The notes under the pieces are model-generated. The model saw only the letters and a program-made list of their open reading frames with translations, made no database searches and had not been told where the DNA came from. Shown here piece after piece: positions 8,178 to 15,996 of a DNA stretch of 64,000 bases (the first letter of the stretch is position 1; every line of letters starts with the position of its first letter). The DNA is from Neisseria sp. GTDB lineage: Bacteria; Pseudomonadota; Gammaproteobacteria; Burkholderiales; Neisseriaceae. The DNA is taken from contig NZ_JAUMZU010000001.1 of the NCBI RefSeq assembly GCF_030527965.1, positions 1 through 64,000 on the forward strand, in the 5' to 3' direction. Made by a program: the position numbers and the translations under genes.

Positions 8178-10066
8178 TTTTGCAATCACTTGTTCATTAT
8201 TATCGCCGACTTGCAATGCAAACGGATAACACCACGGGGCAAGCCAAAGTACCGCCTTATGGTTTTAGTGAAGAGAAAATCGGTTGGATTTTGGTTTTGT
8301 CGGCGGATGGAGATTTATTGGAAATTGTCTCTAATTTTAGTAGTGATAAAAAGCCACTGCCCAAACTTATGAGTGTGCCTCGCCCTGAAAAACGAACTTC
8401 AGGCGTTAAACCTAATTTTCTATGGGATAAAACCGCCTACGCGCTTGGTGTGGAAAGTAATAAAGATAAAGCCACCGCCAAGGAGCAGCCTTATAGCCTG
8501 TCTGAAAAAACATTCTCGGCTTTCAGGCAGCATCATTTGGATTTATTGCAAGATACAACGGATGAAGGCTTGTTGGCTTTACGTCGTTTTCTGGAAAAGT
8601 GGCAACCTGAAGATTTTCAAAATCCGCCGTGTAAAGCAGAAATGTTGGATGCCAATGTGGTGTTCGCCCTAGAAAAACCAACAGCATTTATTCATAAGCG
8701 CGAAGCAGCACAACAGCTCTGGGCAACGCTGTTAAAAACCGATGATGCCACGCAAGGCTGGTGTTTGGTGAGCGGTGAAGAAGCGCCGATTGCCCGTTTG
8801 CATCCGGCGATTAAAGGCGTTTTCGGCGGGCAAAGCTCGGGCGGTTCAATCATCTCGTTTAACAAAGAATCTTTTGCTTCCTTTGGTAAAGAGCAAGGCG
8901 ATAACGCACCGGTATCGGAGCAAGCTGCGTTTGCTTATACCACTGCGCTTAATTATTTATTGCGACGTGAGAATAATCATTGCCTAACCATCGGCGATGC
9001 CAGCACCGTGTTTTGGGCGGAGGCGGATGACGAACAAGCTGCCGAAGCGGCTGAGAGTTTCTTTGGTAATACCATGAACCCGCCGGATGATGAAGAAGAA
9101 AGCCGCAAGATTTTTGATATCTTGGAACAGGTTGCCAAAGGGCGGCCGTTAAAAGAAATCGCACCTGAGTTGGATGAAAACACACGTTTTTATGTATTGG
9201 GGCTGGCGCCGAATGCTTCGCGGATTTCTATTCGGTTTTGGCTGGATACCGATTTTGGGCATTTGGCGGCTAATTTGGCTAAATATTGGCAAGATTTAAA
9301 AATTGAACCGGCTGCATGGAAAGCTAAAGCACCTTCCATTTGGCGGATATTATTGGAAACAACGCCAAAACGAAAAGGTGCAGATGGGCGTCTGAAAAAA
9401 TCGGAAAGCAAAGACATTCCGCCGCAATTAGCCGGAGAATACATGCGGACAATTTTAACAGGCAGTTTTTATCCCAAAACCATGTTGACACGTATGATTG
9501 GGCGTATTCGCTCTGACGGATATATTTCAGGATTACGTGTTGCAGTCATTAAAGCGGTTATCAATCGTAATAGCTTATATAAAGAGGAACTTCCCATGGG
9601 ATTAAATGAAGAAAGCAAAGATATTCCGTATCGGTTAGGGCGTTTATTTGCCATTATCGAATTGGCACAGTCTTCCGCTCTTGGCGAATTGAATGCAGGC
9701 GTTAGAGATAAGTTTTATGGAGGTGCATCGAGTACGCCACACAGCACCTTTCCTTTATTGCTGGATAATTATCGGACGCATATTTCTAGTTTGAGAAAAG
9801 GAAAGAAAGCGAAATGGGTTAAAGGTGATTCTAAAAAACTGGCAAACTGGCTGGAACGAAAAGTTGGAGAAATTGTATATGTTTTTGATGCAGAAACCCC
9901 TTTTCCTCGTCACTTATCTTTAGAAGAACAAGGTCGCTTTGTGGTAGGTTACTATCAACAAAAGTTTAAAAAATATAGCAAACAAGAAGATGGCAATCTT
10001 CCTGAGGATATCGAACAGGGTGATTATCTAACTAATAATACCGAATCTGAAAATGAAGAAAACTAA
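8174..10066 (+). CDS. cas8c: Type I-C Cascade large subunit Cas8c (Csd1)
   Basis: 630 residues, full length for Cas8c/Csd1. This is the large Cascade subunit that recognises the PAM and bridges to Cas3. It starts with the family's [14 protein letters not shown] and keeps the mid-region ([34 protein letters not shown]) and the end region with [14 protein letters not shown] and [14 protein letters not shown]. The 4-base overlap with cas5c (ATGA type) and an 11-base gap to cas7c show a single operon. An AGCCTGTCTGAA uptake sequence sits at 8495-8506. There is no sign of frameshift or truncation, so the interference complex itself looks intact, although its nuclease Cas3 is not in the window. Confidence 0.93.
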   Translation: MILQSLVHYYRRLAMQTDNTTGQAKVPPYGFSEEKIGWILVLSADGDLLEIVSNFSSDKKPLPKLMSVPRPEKRTSGVKPNFLWDKTAYALGVESNKDKATAKEQPYSLSEKTFSAFRQHHLDLLQDTTDEGLLALRRFLEKWQPEDFQNPPCKAEMLDANVVFALEKPTAFIHKREAAQQLWATLLKTDDATQGWCLVSGEEAPIARLHPAIKGVFGGQSSGGSIISFNKESFASFGKEQGDNAPVSEQAAFAYTTALNYLLRRENNHCLTIGDASTVFWAEADDEQAAEAAESFFGNTMNPPDDEEESRKIFDILEQVAKGRPLKEIAPELDENTRFYVLGLAPNASRISIRFWLDTDFGHLAANLAKYWQDLKIEPAAWKAKAPSIWRILLETTPKRKGADGRLKKSESKDIPPQLAGEYMRTILTGSFYPKTMLTRMIGRIRSDGYISGLRVAVIKAVINRNSLYKEELPMGLNEESKDIPYRLGRLFAIIELAQSSALGELNAGVRDKFYGGASSTPHSTFPLLLDNYRTHISSLRKGKKAKWVKGDSKKLANWLERKVGEIVYVFDAETPFPRHLSLEEQGRFVVGYYQQKFKKYSKQEDGNLPEDIEQGDYLTNNTESENEEN

Positions 10067-10077
10067 GGAGCAGAATA

Positions 10078-10941
10078 ATGCCTATCCAAAACCGTTACGA
10101 ATTCGTTTTTCTTTTTGATGTAACCAACGGCAATCCAAACGGCGACCCTGATGCCGGCAATATGCCGCGCTTAGATCCTGAATCCAGCAAAGGCTTGATT
10201 ACCGACGTTTGCTTAAAACGCAAAATCCGCAACTTTATCGAAATCAGCAGCCAAAACGAAGCCGGCTATGAAATCTATATCAAAGAAAAAAGCGTATTAA
10301 ATCTGCAAAACAAGCGCGCTTATGAAGCATTGAGTATTGAACCTGAAGCAAAAAAACTGCCGAAAGACGAAGCCAAAGCCCGTGATTTAACCGCTTGGAT
10401 GTGCAAAAACTTCTTTGATATCCGCACGTTTGGCGCCGTGATGACGACCGAAGTCAACAGCGGGCAAGTGCGCGGCCCGGTACAACTGGCATTTGCCCAA
10501 TCCATTGATCCGATTATTCCTTTGGAAATCTCCATCACACGCATGGCAGTAACCAATGAAAAAGATTTGGAAAAAGAACGCACAATGGGTCGTAAACACA
10601 TCGTGCCTTACGCACTCTATCGCGTACACGGCTTTATCTCCGCTAACTTGGCACAAAAAACCGGTTTTAACGAAACCGATTTGCAAAAACTATGGCAAGC
10701 CTTGCAATTAATGTTTGAACACGACCGTGCAGCCGCACGTGGCGAAATGGCAGCACGCAAGCTAATTGTCTTCAAACACGATAGCGAACTTGGCAACCAA
10801 CCCGCACATAAATTGTTTGAGCGTGTAACCGTTGAGCGTATTCAAGGCGAAACAGGCACACCGGCAGCCAGTTTTGATGACTATCGCATCACAGTGGATT
10901 CAGACGGCCTAAATGGTGTGAGGGTGGAAGAGTTGTTATAG
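10078..10941 (+). CDS. cas7c: Type I-C Cascade backbone Cas7c (Csd2)
   Basis: 287 residues. Cas7 proteins form the helical backbone of Cascade along the crRNA spacer. The typical start [20 protein letters not shown] and the internal [11 protein letters not shown] identify the Csd2 type; GEMAARKL and the C-terminal VERIQGE fit as well. AAGGAG at 10065-10070 is a good ribosome binding site for ATG 10078. After this gene a normal I-C operon continues directly to cas4; here an unrelated NYN-domain gene follows after 60 AT-rich bases. Confidence 0.93.
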   Translation: MPIQNRYEFVFLFDVTNGNPNGDPDAGNMPRLDPESSKGLITDVCLKRKIRNFIEISSQNEAGYEIYIKEKSVLNLQNKRAYEALSIEPEAKKLPKDEAKARDLTAWMCKNFFDIRTFGAVMTTEVNSGQVRGPVQLAFAQSIDPIIPLEISITRMAVTNEKDLEKERTMGRKHIVPYALYRVHGFISANLAQKTGFNETDLQKLWQALQLMFEHDRAAARGEMAARKLIVFKHDSELGNQPAHKLFERVTVERIQGETGTPAASFDDYRITVDSDGLNGVRVEELL

Positions 10942-11001
10942 AATATCAAACGTTTCCAACGTTATTATAATTTTATGTTTATAAAATATTAGGGGTATAA
11001 A

Positions 11002-11799
11002 ATGTCTAAAGTAAAAACCAGTGTGAATGTGGTGGAAGAAAAATCAGCACATCTGGCTATTTTAATTGATGCCGATAATGCTTCAGCCAAAACAATCCAT
11101 GCCATTTTAGAGGAAACAACAAAGTTTGGTGAAGCAACCGTTAAACGTATATATGGCAATTTTGTTGGTATTAATGGCCAATGGAAATCCGTGATTAACG
11201 AATATGCGATTAAACCTATGCAACAATTTGCTTATACAACAGGAAAAAATGCAACCGATGGTGCAATGATTATTGATGCAATGGATTTATTGTATACCAA
11301 TCGATTTGATGGATTCTGTATTGTATCAAGCGACAGTGATTTCACAGCACTGGCTATTCGTTTAAAAGAGCAAGGTGTAACAGTGTATGGATTTGGGAAA
11401 AAACAAACGCCCGAATCATTCCGTAATGCATGTAGTCAGTTTATTTATGTAGAGAATTTGTTACCACCAGAAGAAATGAAGCAGAAGGCTGAAAAGCCAG
11501 AAGAAGTTACTCAGCAAAATAAATCACAAGCGGATAATACAACTGAAACAACTCATTCTAGCAAAATAATACCATTGGATACTGTTAAGAAAATTTTTGA
11601 GCAATTTGATAATGAATGGGTGCCAATGACAGCGTTTGGATCTACATGGAAAAGATTACAAGTGGATATTGATCCGAGAACATATGGATGCAAAAAATTT
11701 ACCGATTTAGTAAAAAAATATCCTGAGATATTTGAATATCAATCAAGGAAAAATGAGGAAGGTACTCAAGAACAGATGTATGTTAGGCTCAAAAATTAA
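11002..11799 (+). CDS. NYN/PIN-like ribonuclease domain protein with C-terminal OST-HTH domain
   Basis: 265 residues. The N-terminal NYN (LabA/DUF88) domain shows the acidic motifs ILIDADNAS (Asp23, Asp25), KNATDGAMIIDAMDLLY (about 85-101) and SSDSDFTALA (about 111-120). These would bind metal in a PIN-like RNase fold. After a Gln/Thr-rich linker (about 160-185) comes an OST-HTH/LOTUS-like domain (IPLDTVKKIFEQF ... MYVRLKN), often RNA-binding. The pairing is known from LabA/limkain-type proteins. It is not part of the type I-C core and sits exactly where the first ~50 codons of cas4 should be, so it probably arrived by replacement. The segment is more AT-rich than cas7c. RNase activity and any link to CRISPR are inferred. 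Confidence 0.82.
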   Translation: MSKVKTSVNVVEEKSAHLAILIDADNASAKTIHAILEETTKFGEATVKRIYGNFVGINGQWKSVINEYAIKPMQQFAYTTGKNATDGAMIIDAMDLLYTNRFDGFCIVSSDSDFTALAIRLKEQGVTVYGFGKKQTPESFRNACSQFIYVENLLPPEEMKQKAEKPEEVTQQNKSQADNTTETTHSSKIIPLDTVKKIFEQFDNEWVPMTAFGSTWKRLQVDIDPRTYGCKKFTDLVKKYPEIFEYQSRKNEEGTQEQMYVRLKN

Positions 11800-11991
11800 T
11801 TGGTAGGATATCAAGGTTTTTTGTATTGTAAGAAATGTAATGATTCTTGATTTTCTTGTAATGTCAACTACTCCAGCCTCTGGCGAGCCGGAAACGCGCA
11901 AAGGCGTGCGCTTTGAGCGGACGGTGCATGTGTCGGCGGAGAAATTAGGGCTTATTGGCATTTTAGATTTGGTAGAACGAGATTTGCAAAC

Positions 11992-12003
11992 AGGCCGTCT
12001 GAA
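11992..12003 (+). repeat. AG-DUS uptake sequence in cas4
   Basis: Exact AGGCCGTCTGAA, the AG-DUS dialect of other Neisseria, within the cas4 reading frame. It contrasts with the (T/A)GCCTGTCTGAA dialect that dominates the window. Confidence 0.8.
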
Positions 12004-12266
12004 ACCTGTGGAATACAAGCGAGGTAAGCCTAAAATCGAGCATTGTGATGAAATCCAACTTTGCGCCCAAGCACTATGTTTGGAAGAAATGACAGGGCAA
12101 ACCGTTAACGAAGGCGCGCTGTGGTATATGCAAACCCGTCACCGCGTCCCCGTCTTGTTTTCAGGCGACCTACGCGACCAAACACTCGCCACCATCGCCG
12201 CTGTGCGCGAACTCCTAAACAGCGGCCAAACCCCGCCACCCGACTACGGCAAACGCTGCAAAGCCT

Positions 12267-12352
12267 GCTCACTGGTGGAGATTTGTCAGCCGGAGTTGCT
12301 GGGAAAACGGGATAGGAGTGTGGGGTATGTGGAGGGGTTGTTTGCTGAATAA
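12267..12352 (+). repeat. cas4 3' end, copy A of a direct repeat
   Basis: The last ~86 bases of cas4. A slightly diverged copy lies at 13293-13380. The stretch from GAGTTGCTGGG through GTGTGGGGTATGTGGAGGGG is almost identical in both. The two copies bracket the CPBP protease gene. Confidence 0.85.
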
Positions 12353-12363
12353 ATGGAGGTAAT

Positions 12364-13194
12364 ATGCAAGACAAGTATTCGGGAAGCCTGGACATGAATT
12401 ATTCGCATCCATGGCAATATTTTCTGCTGGTGTACGCTTTGAGCGCGCCGTTTTGGCTGCTGTCTTTGTTTCTCAAACACAGTCCTCTGCCTGATAATCT
12501 GCCGCTGACCGACATCGGCGCGGCACTCACCCCGACGGTTGCCGCCGCGTTGCTGCGTTACCGCGAAGGCGGCATGGCGGCGGTGCGCGGACTGTTTGGA
12601 TGTGTGTTTGATTACGGGCGGATAAAGCATTCTGCCTATTTTTGGACGGCGATACTGATTTTTCCCCTGCTTTATCTGCTGACTTATGCCGCGATACGTC
12701 AAACGGGGCAAACCATACCTGCCTTATCCGTATCGTTTGCGCCGCTTGCCGGTGCGTTCGTCATGTTCTTTATCGCGGCAGTTGCCGAGGAATTGGGCTA
12801 TGCCGCCTACGCTACGGAGAGTCTGCAACGGCGTTTTACCCCGCTTGTTACAGCGCTGATTATCGGGGTGCCGTGGGCGTTGTGGCACTTGCCGTCTATG
12901 ATTGCCGTGGGGCAGTCTGCCGAACTGATCGCATGGGGGCTGGCAGGAACGGTTGCCGTGAGGATTATCTATGTATGGCTGTATAACGGCAGCGGCGGCT
13001 CGGTGTTTGTATTGATTGCGTGCCACACAGTTGCCAATACCGCGCGCACGGGCTTCCCGGGCGGACGGGCAGTATATGAAAACGGCAGCGGCATGATTCC
13101 ATACGGAATCATCATCATTGCGGCGGCAATTGTGATGGGTTTTTGGTGTAAGGCGATGTGTTCGCCATATGATAGAGGTAAGTCATATTCGTAA
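12364..13194 (+). CDS. CPBP-family intramembrane metalloprotease (CAAX protease-like)
   Basis: 276 residues with several hydrophobic segments. The CPBP (Abi/Rce1-like) motifs are visible: the double glutamate EELGYAAYATESLQRR (about residues 140-155), WALWHLP (about 172-178) with the second histidine, and HTVANTARTGF (about 222-232). Such proteases act within the inner membrane; bacterial members take part in bacteriocin immunity and peptide processing, and some are found in defence loci. GGAGG at 12355-12359 fixes the ATG at 12364. The gene is GC-rich, unlike its NYN and SIR2 neighbours. It sits between two copies of the cas4 3' end, and an Eikenella-type uptake sequence follows, so it looks acquired. 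No CRISPR function is known for it. Confidence 0.82.
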   Translation: MQDKYSGSLDMNYSHPWQYFLLVYALSAPFWLLSLFLKHSPLPDNLPLTDIGAALTPTVAAALLRYREGGMAAVRGLFGCVFDYGRIKHSAYFWTAILIFPLLYLLTYAAIRQTGQTIPALSVSFAPLAGAFVMFFIAAVAEELGYAAYATESLQRRFTPLVTALIIGVPWALWHLPSMIAVGQSAELIAWGLAGTVAVRIIYVWLYNGSGGSVFVLIACHTVANTARTGFPGGRAVYENGSGMIPYGIIIIAAAIVMGFWCKAMCSPYDRGKSYS

Positions 13195-13199
13195 GTTCA

Positions 13200-13266
13200 G
13201 CAACCTGTCCGTTTTTTCAGGTAGCCTGCACAAGCCGTTGCCCTAAAAGTGCGGTTAAACTTTAAG
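13200..13266 (+). repeat. Diverged copy of the cas1 leader after the CPBP gene
   Basis: GCAACCT (13200), TTTTCAGGT-x-G-x-CCT (13214), AAAAGTGCG (13245), AAAC and AAG occur in the same order as in the 61 bases before cas1 (14476-14533), with a ~9-base length difference. Together with the cas4-end repeat it marks this stretch as a scar of recombination. Confidence 0.65.
13216..13227 (-). repeat. Eikenella-type uptake sequence
   Basis: On the minus strand this reads AGGCTACCTGAA, exactly the AG-eikDUS 12-mer reported for Eikenella corrodens, as I remember it. It lies just after the CPBP gene, inside the leader-like copy. Confidence 0.6.
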
Positions 13267-13292
13267 TAGCAAGCTGTAGTCTTTATCCGTTT

Positions 13293-13380
13293 GCTCAGTT
13301 GTGGAGATTGCCAGCTGGAGTTGCTGGGGAAACGGGATAGGAGTGTGGGGTATGTGGAGGGGGGGGTGTTTGGGGAATTA
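13293..13380 (+). repeat. cas4 3' end, copy B of a direct repeat
   Basis: Starts GCTCAGTTGTGGAGATTGCCAG and follows copy A (12267-12352) to the GTGGAGGGG run, with a handful of mismatches and an expanded G run. It is not translated as cas4 here, since no upstream part of the gene is attached. It lies directly before the SIR2-like gene. Confidence 0.85.
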
Positions 13381-13415
13381 ACTTTTAATAAGCATCTAAT
13401 TATAAAAGGAATGTT

Positions 13416-14465
13416 ATGAATGAAAATCAAGCTCATGAATTTGAGTTATTAATGAAAAATCGTCCACATGTAGTTTTACTTGGTGCAGGGGCTACAATGG
13501 CAGCTATACCTAATGGCGATAAAAATGGTAGAAAATCATCTGTTATGAATAATTTTATTGAAGAGCTAGGGATGTCTTCGATAATAAAAAATATCAATTT
13601 AAATACCAAAAGTAATAACTTGGAGGATATTTATTCAGAATTACACGATCGAGATGATTGTCAGTCCATCAGAGAAGAATTAGATAATAAGATAAGGGAA
13701 TATTTTTCTTGTTTAGAAATTCCTGATGAACCTAATATATATGATTTAATTTTATTATCCTTAAGACGAAAGGACTTGGTAGCAACTTTTAATTGGGATC
13801 CGCTGTTATTGCAAGCATACCAACGTGCTGTTCGTATTACGAGCGATCTCCCAGATTTGGCTTTTTTACATGGTAATGTTTCAGTAGGATATTGTAGTGA
13901 GCATAGGTATGGTGGAAATCTAAATGCTAATGTTTGTCGTGAGTGTAAAAAACCGTTCCAACCTAGCAGGCTGTTATATCCCATACGTCAAAAAAATTAT
14001 GCAGCAGATCCATTTACACAAGATAATTGGAAGGCTGTAAGGAATGCATTTAGACACGCTTATCTTGTTACGGTTTTTGGATATAGTGCACCAGCAACAG
14101 ATACAGAAGCTATTTCTCTGTTAAAAGAATCTTGGGGAAAAATTGATGATAGGAATCTTGAAGATTTTGAATTTATCGATATTCGTTCTGAAAATGAATT
14201 GGTAGATAGTTGGTCTGAATTTATACATTCTCATCACTACACCGTAGTCGATAATTTTTTTGATTCTCTCCTTGCTCGTACCCCAAGGAGAACAACAATT
14301 GAATTCTTTGATAGAACAATGAATTGTGTATGGGGTGAGTCAGATCCAGCCTTTTCTTTTAAGGCAAATATGACGTGGGATGAAATTAAAAATATAGTAA
14401 AACCTTTAGTTCAAGAGGAAGAAATGCTTGAGCCCAATAACTTTTTGAGGATTAAAGTTAAGTAG
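13416..14465 (+). CDS. SIR2-like domain protein, candidate NADase effector
   Basis: 349 residues. SIR2-type features: GAGAT at residues 23-27 for the nucleotide loop, TFNWDPLL near 124-131 (the Asn/Asp pair of SIR2 enzymes), LHGN near 150-153 (candidate catalytic His), a four-Cys insert (CSEHRYGGNLNANVCREC region) that could bind zinc, and VFGYSAPATD near 220. In bacterial defence, SIR2 domains usually deplete NAD+ during abortive infection. No partner (prokaryotic Argonaute, HerA, ThsA-like SLOG) is adjacent. It is AT-rich and stands between a cas4-end copy and the cas1 leader, so it is cargo in the cas locus. AAAAGGA before ATG 13416 is a plausible ribosome binding site. The NADase role is inferred. 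Confidence 0.75.
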   Translation: MNENQAHEFELLMKNRPHVVLLGAGATMAAIPNGDKNGRKSSVMNNFIEELGMSSIIKNINLNTKSNNLEDIYSELHDRDDCQSIREELDNKIREYFSCLEIPDEPNIYDLILLSLRRKDLVATFNWDPLLLQAYQRAVRITSDLPDLAFLHGNVSVGYCSEHRYGGNLNANVCRECKKPFQPSRLLYPIRQKNYAADPFTQDNWKAVRNAFRHAYLVTVFGYSAPATDTEAISLLKESWGKIDDRNLEDFEFIDIRSENELVDSWSEFIHSHHYTVVDNFFDSLLARTPRRTTIEFFDRTMNCVWGESDPAFSFKANMTWDEIKNIVKPLVQEEEMLEPNNFLRIKVK

Positions 14466-14475
14466 TTATAAATTT

Positions 14476-14533
14476 GCAACCTACTTATATTTTCAGGTCG
14501 TCCTCATCCCAAAAAGTGCGTCCAAACCCCAAG
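14476..14533 (+). repeat. cas1 leader, second copy of the slot boundary
   Basis: GCAACCT (14476), TTTTCAGGTCGTCCTCA (14490) and AAAAGTGCG (14512) align with the segment after the CPBP gene (13200-13266). It ends at the AAGGAG ribosome binding site of cas1. Confidence 0.65.
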
Positions 14534-14543
14534 GAGTTTCTTC

Positions 14544-15557
14544 ATGCGCAAACTGCAAAACACGCTCTATATCACCACCCAAGGCAGCTATCTGCATAAG
14601 GAGCGTGAAACCTTAGTGGTAGAACAAGAACGAAAGAAAGTAGCTCAATTGCCCATTCATGCGATTGGGCATATTTTCTGTTTTGGTAATGTGCTGGTGT
14701 CGCCATTTCTGATGGGGTTTTGTGGTGAGAATAATGTCAATTTGGCATTTTTTACCGAAAACGGCCGTTATTTGGGACGGCTTCAGGGGAGACAAAGCGG
14801 CAACGTGTTGTTACGTCGTGCGCAGTATAAACGATCAGAAACCAATCCAGTACCAATTGCACGCAATATCATTGCTGCCAAAATTCAAGCATCTAAGCGA
14901 GTGCTGCAACGCCAAATTCGCAATCATGGTGAAAATGATGAAATTCAGGTAGCCATTCATGCGTTGAATGCCGGTCTAAAGCAGTTAGAACGGGCACAAA
15001 GTATCGATGTGGTACGTGGTATCGAAGGTGATGCGGCAGCGCGCTATTTTGCTGTGTTTCAGCATTTGATTGCGGAAAAAAGTGGATTTGTGTTTGCTGG
15101 ACGCAACCGCCGCCCACCACGTGATGAAGTGAATGCATTGTTATCCTTTTTATATAGCATATTGGGAAAAGAAATTAGCGGTGCATTACAAGGCGTTGGT
15201 TTGGATCCTCAAGTAGGATTCTTGCATGCCGACCGTTCTGGTAGAGATAGCTTGGCACAAGATATTCTGGAAGAGTTCCGTGCGTGGTGGGTGGACAGAA
15301 TGGTGCTCAGCCTGATTAACCGCGGTCAGATTAAGCCACAAGATTTTATTAGAGAAGCCAGCGGAGCGGTCATGTTGAAGCCCGAAGCACGTAAACTGTT
15401 ATTTCAAACTTTACAAACCAAAAAGCAAGAAAAAATTACCCATCCGTTTTTGCTGGAAGAAGTGGAAATTGGTTTATTGCCTTATGTACAATCCATGTTA
15501 CTTGCTCGTCATTTGCGCGGAGATTTGGCGGAATATCCGCCGTTTTTGATGCGTTGA
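14544..15557 (+). CDS. cas1: Type I-C Cas1 integrase
   Basis: 337 residues, the usual length. Cas1 with Cas2 inserts new spacers into CRISPR arrays. It has the family start MRKLQNTLYITTQGSYLHKE and the three active-site positions: Glu in VRGIEGDAAARYF (about 154-166), His in VGFLHADRSGRDSL and Asp in LAQDILEEFR (about 222-245). AAGGAG at 14531-14536 serves ATG 14544. The gene is separated from cas4 by two inserted genes. It looks intact, and cas2 follows after 35 bases, which contain TTCAGACGGT, close to a reversed classic uptake core. With cas4 damaged and no array visible, adaptation at this locus is doubtful. Confidence 0.95.
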   Translation: MRKLQNTLYITTQGSYLHKERETLVVEQERKKVAQLPIHAIGHIFCFGNVLVSPFLMGFCGENNVNLAFFTENGRYLGRLQGRQSGNVLLRRAQYKRSETNPVPIARNIIAAKIQASKRVLQRQIRNHGENDEIQVAIHALNAGLKQLERAQSIDVVRGIEGDAAARYFAVFQHLIAEKSGFVFAGRNRRPPRDEVNALLSFLYSILGKEISGALQGVGLDPQVGFLHADRSGRDSLAQDILEEFRAWWVDRMVLSLINRGQIKPQDFIREASGAVMLKPEARKLLFQTLQTKKQEKITHPFLLEEVEIGLLPYVQSMLLARHLRGDLAEYPPFLMR

Positions 15558-15592
15558 TGTTTCAGACGGTCATTGTGTGGGCAAAGAGGTAA

Positions 15593-15889
15593 ATGATGTT
15601 AATGCTGATTACTTATGATATTTCTTTGGAGGACTTGCAAGGGCAAGCCAGATTGCGGCGCGTTGCCAAAATTTGTTTGGATTATGGTGTGCGTGTGCAA
15701 TATTCGGTCTTTGAATGCGATGTGGCGCCAGATCAATGGGTGAAGCTGAAAAATCAACTGCTGGACACTTATAATCCTGACACCGATAGCCTGCGTTTTT
15801 ATCATTTGGGCAGTAAATGGCGTGGTAAGGTGGAGCATCATGGCGCTAAGCCTGCTGTGGATGTGTTTCAGGATGTGTTGATTGTGTGA
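15593..15889 (+). CDS. cas2: CRISPR-associated Cas2
   Basis: 98 residues, normal length. Cas2 forms the dimeric core of the Cas1-Cas2 spacer integration complex. The ferredoxin-like fold start MLITYDISLEDLQGQARLRR and the typical YGVRVQYSVFECDV are present. An in-frame ATG three bases on (15596) is an alternative start. In most I-C loci the CRISPR array begins within a few hundred bases after cas2; here a terminator hairpin and then the core gene nnrE follow with no repeats. Confidence 0.95.
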   Translation: MMLMLITYDISLEDLQGQARLRRVAKICLDYGVRVQYSVFECDVAPDQWVKLKNQLLDTYNPDTDSLRFYHLGSKWRGKVEHHGAKPAVDVFQDVLIV

Positions 15890-15915
15890 ACTCAAGATAG
15901 TAGACGCAGGTAGCG

Positions 15916-15951
15916 AAGCCGTTGCAAGTTTAATAAGACTTGCAGCGGCTT
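15916..15951 (+). terminator. Intrinsic terminator after cas2
   Basis: AAGCCGTTGCAAGT (15916-15929) pairs with ACTTGCAGCGGCTT (15938-15951) with one G-U pair, followed by TTGTTGATTT. It marks the right end of the cas operon. Confidence 0.75.
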
Positions 15952-15996
15952 TGTTGATTTAAGTTTGGTAATGCTATATGTGCAGGCAGGCATCGG

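Larger units (their letters stand above)
11840..12352 (+). pseudogene. cas4: Cas4 remnant lacking the N-terminal part
   Basis: Cas4 is a RecB-type exonuclease with a 4Fe-4S cluster that trims prespacers for Cas1-Cas2. Homology to I-C Cas4 begins only at about ASGEPETRKGVRFERTVHV (base ~11,874). The usual ~45-50 leading residues with the first cluster cysteines (CPRQC-type) are absent and replaced by ~10 unrelated residues. The rest is well kept: LDLVE and KPVEYKRGKPK (catalytic Asp, Glu, Lys region), DEIQLCAQALCLEEMTG, and the C-terminal CKACSLVEIC cysteines. With one cluster ligand lost, normal function is unlikely. Possible starts (11840, 11861) have no clear ribosome binding site. An AGGCCGTCTGAA uptake sequence, a foreign dialect here, lies inside at 11992-12003. 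Confidence 0.78.

Noticed and set aside
15960..15996. Possible CRISPR array start after cas2
   Set aside because: No repeated unit or copy of the 32-base repeat is present; a terminator and the nnrE gene follow.
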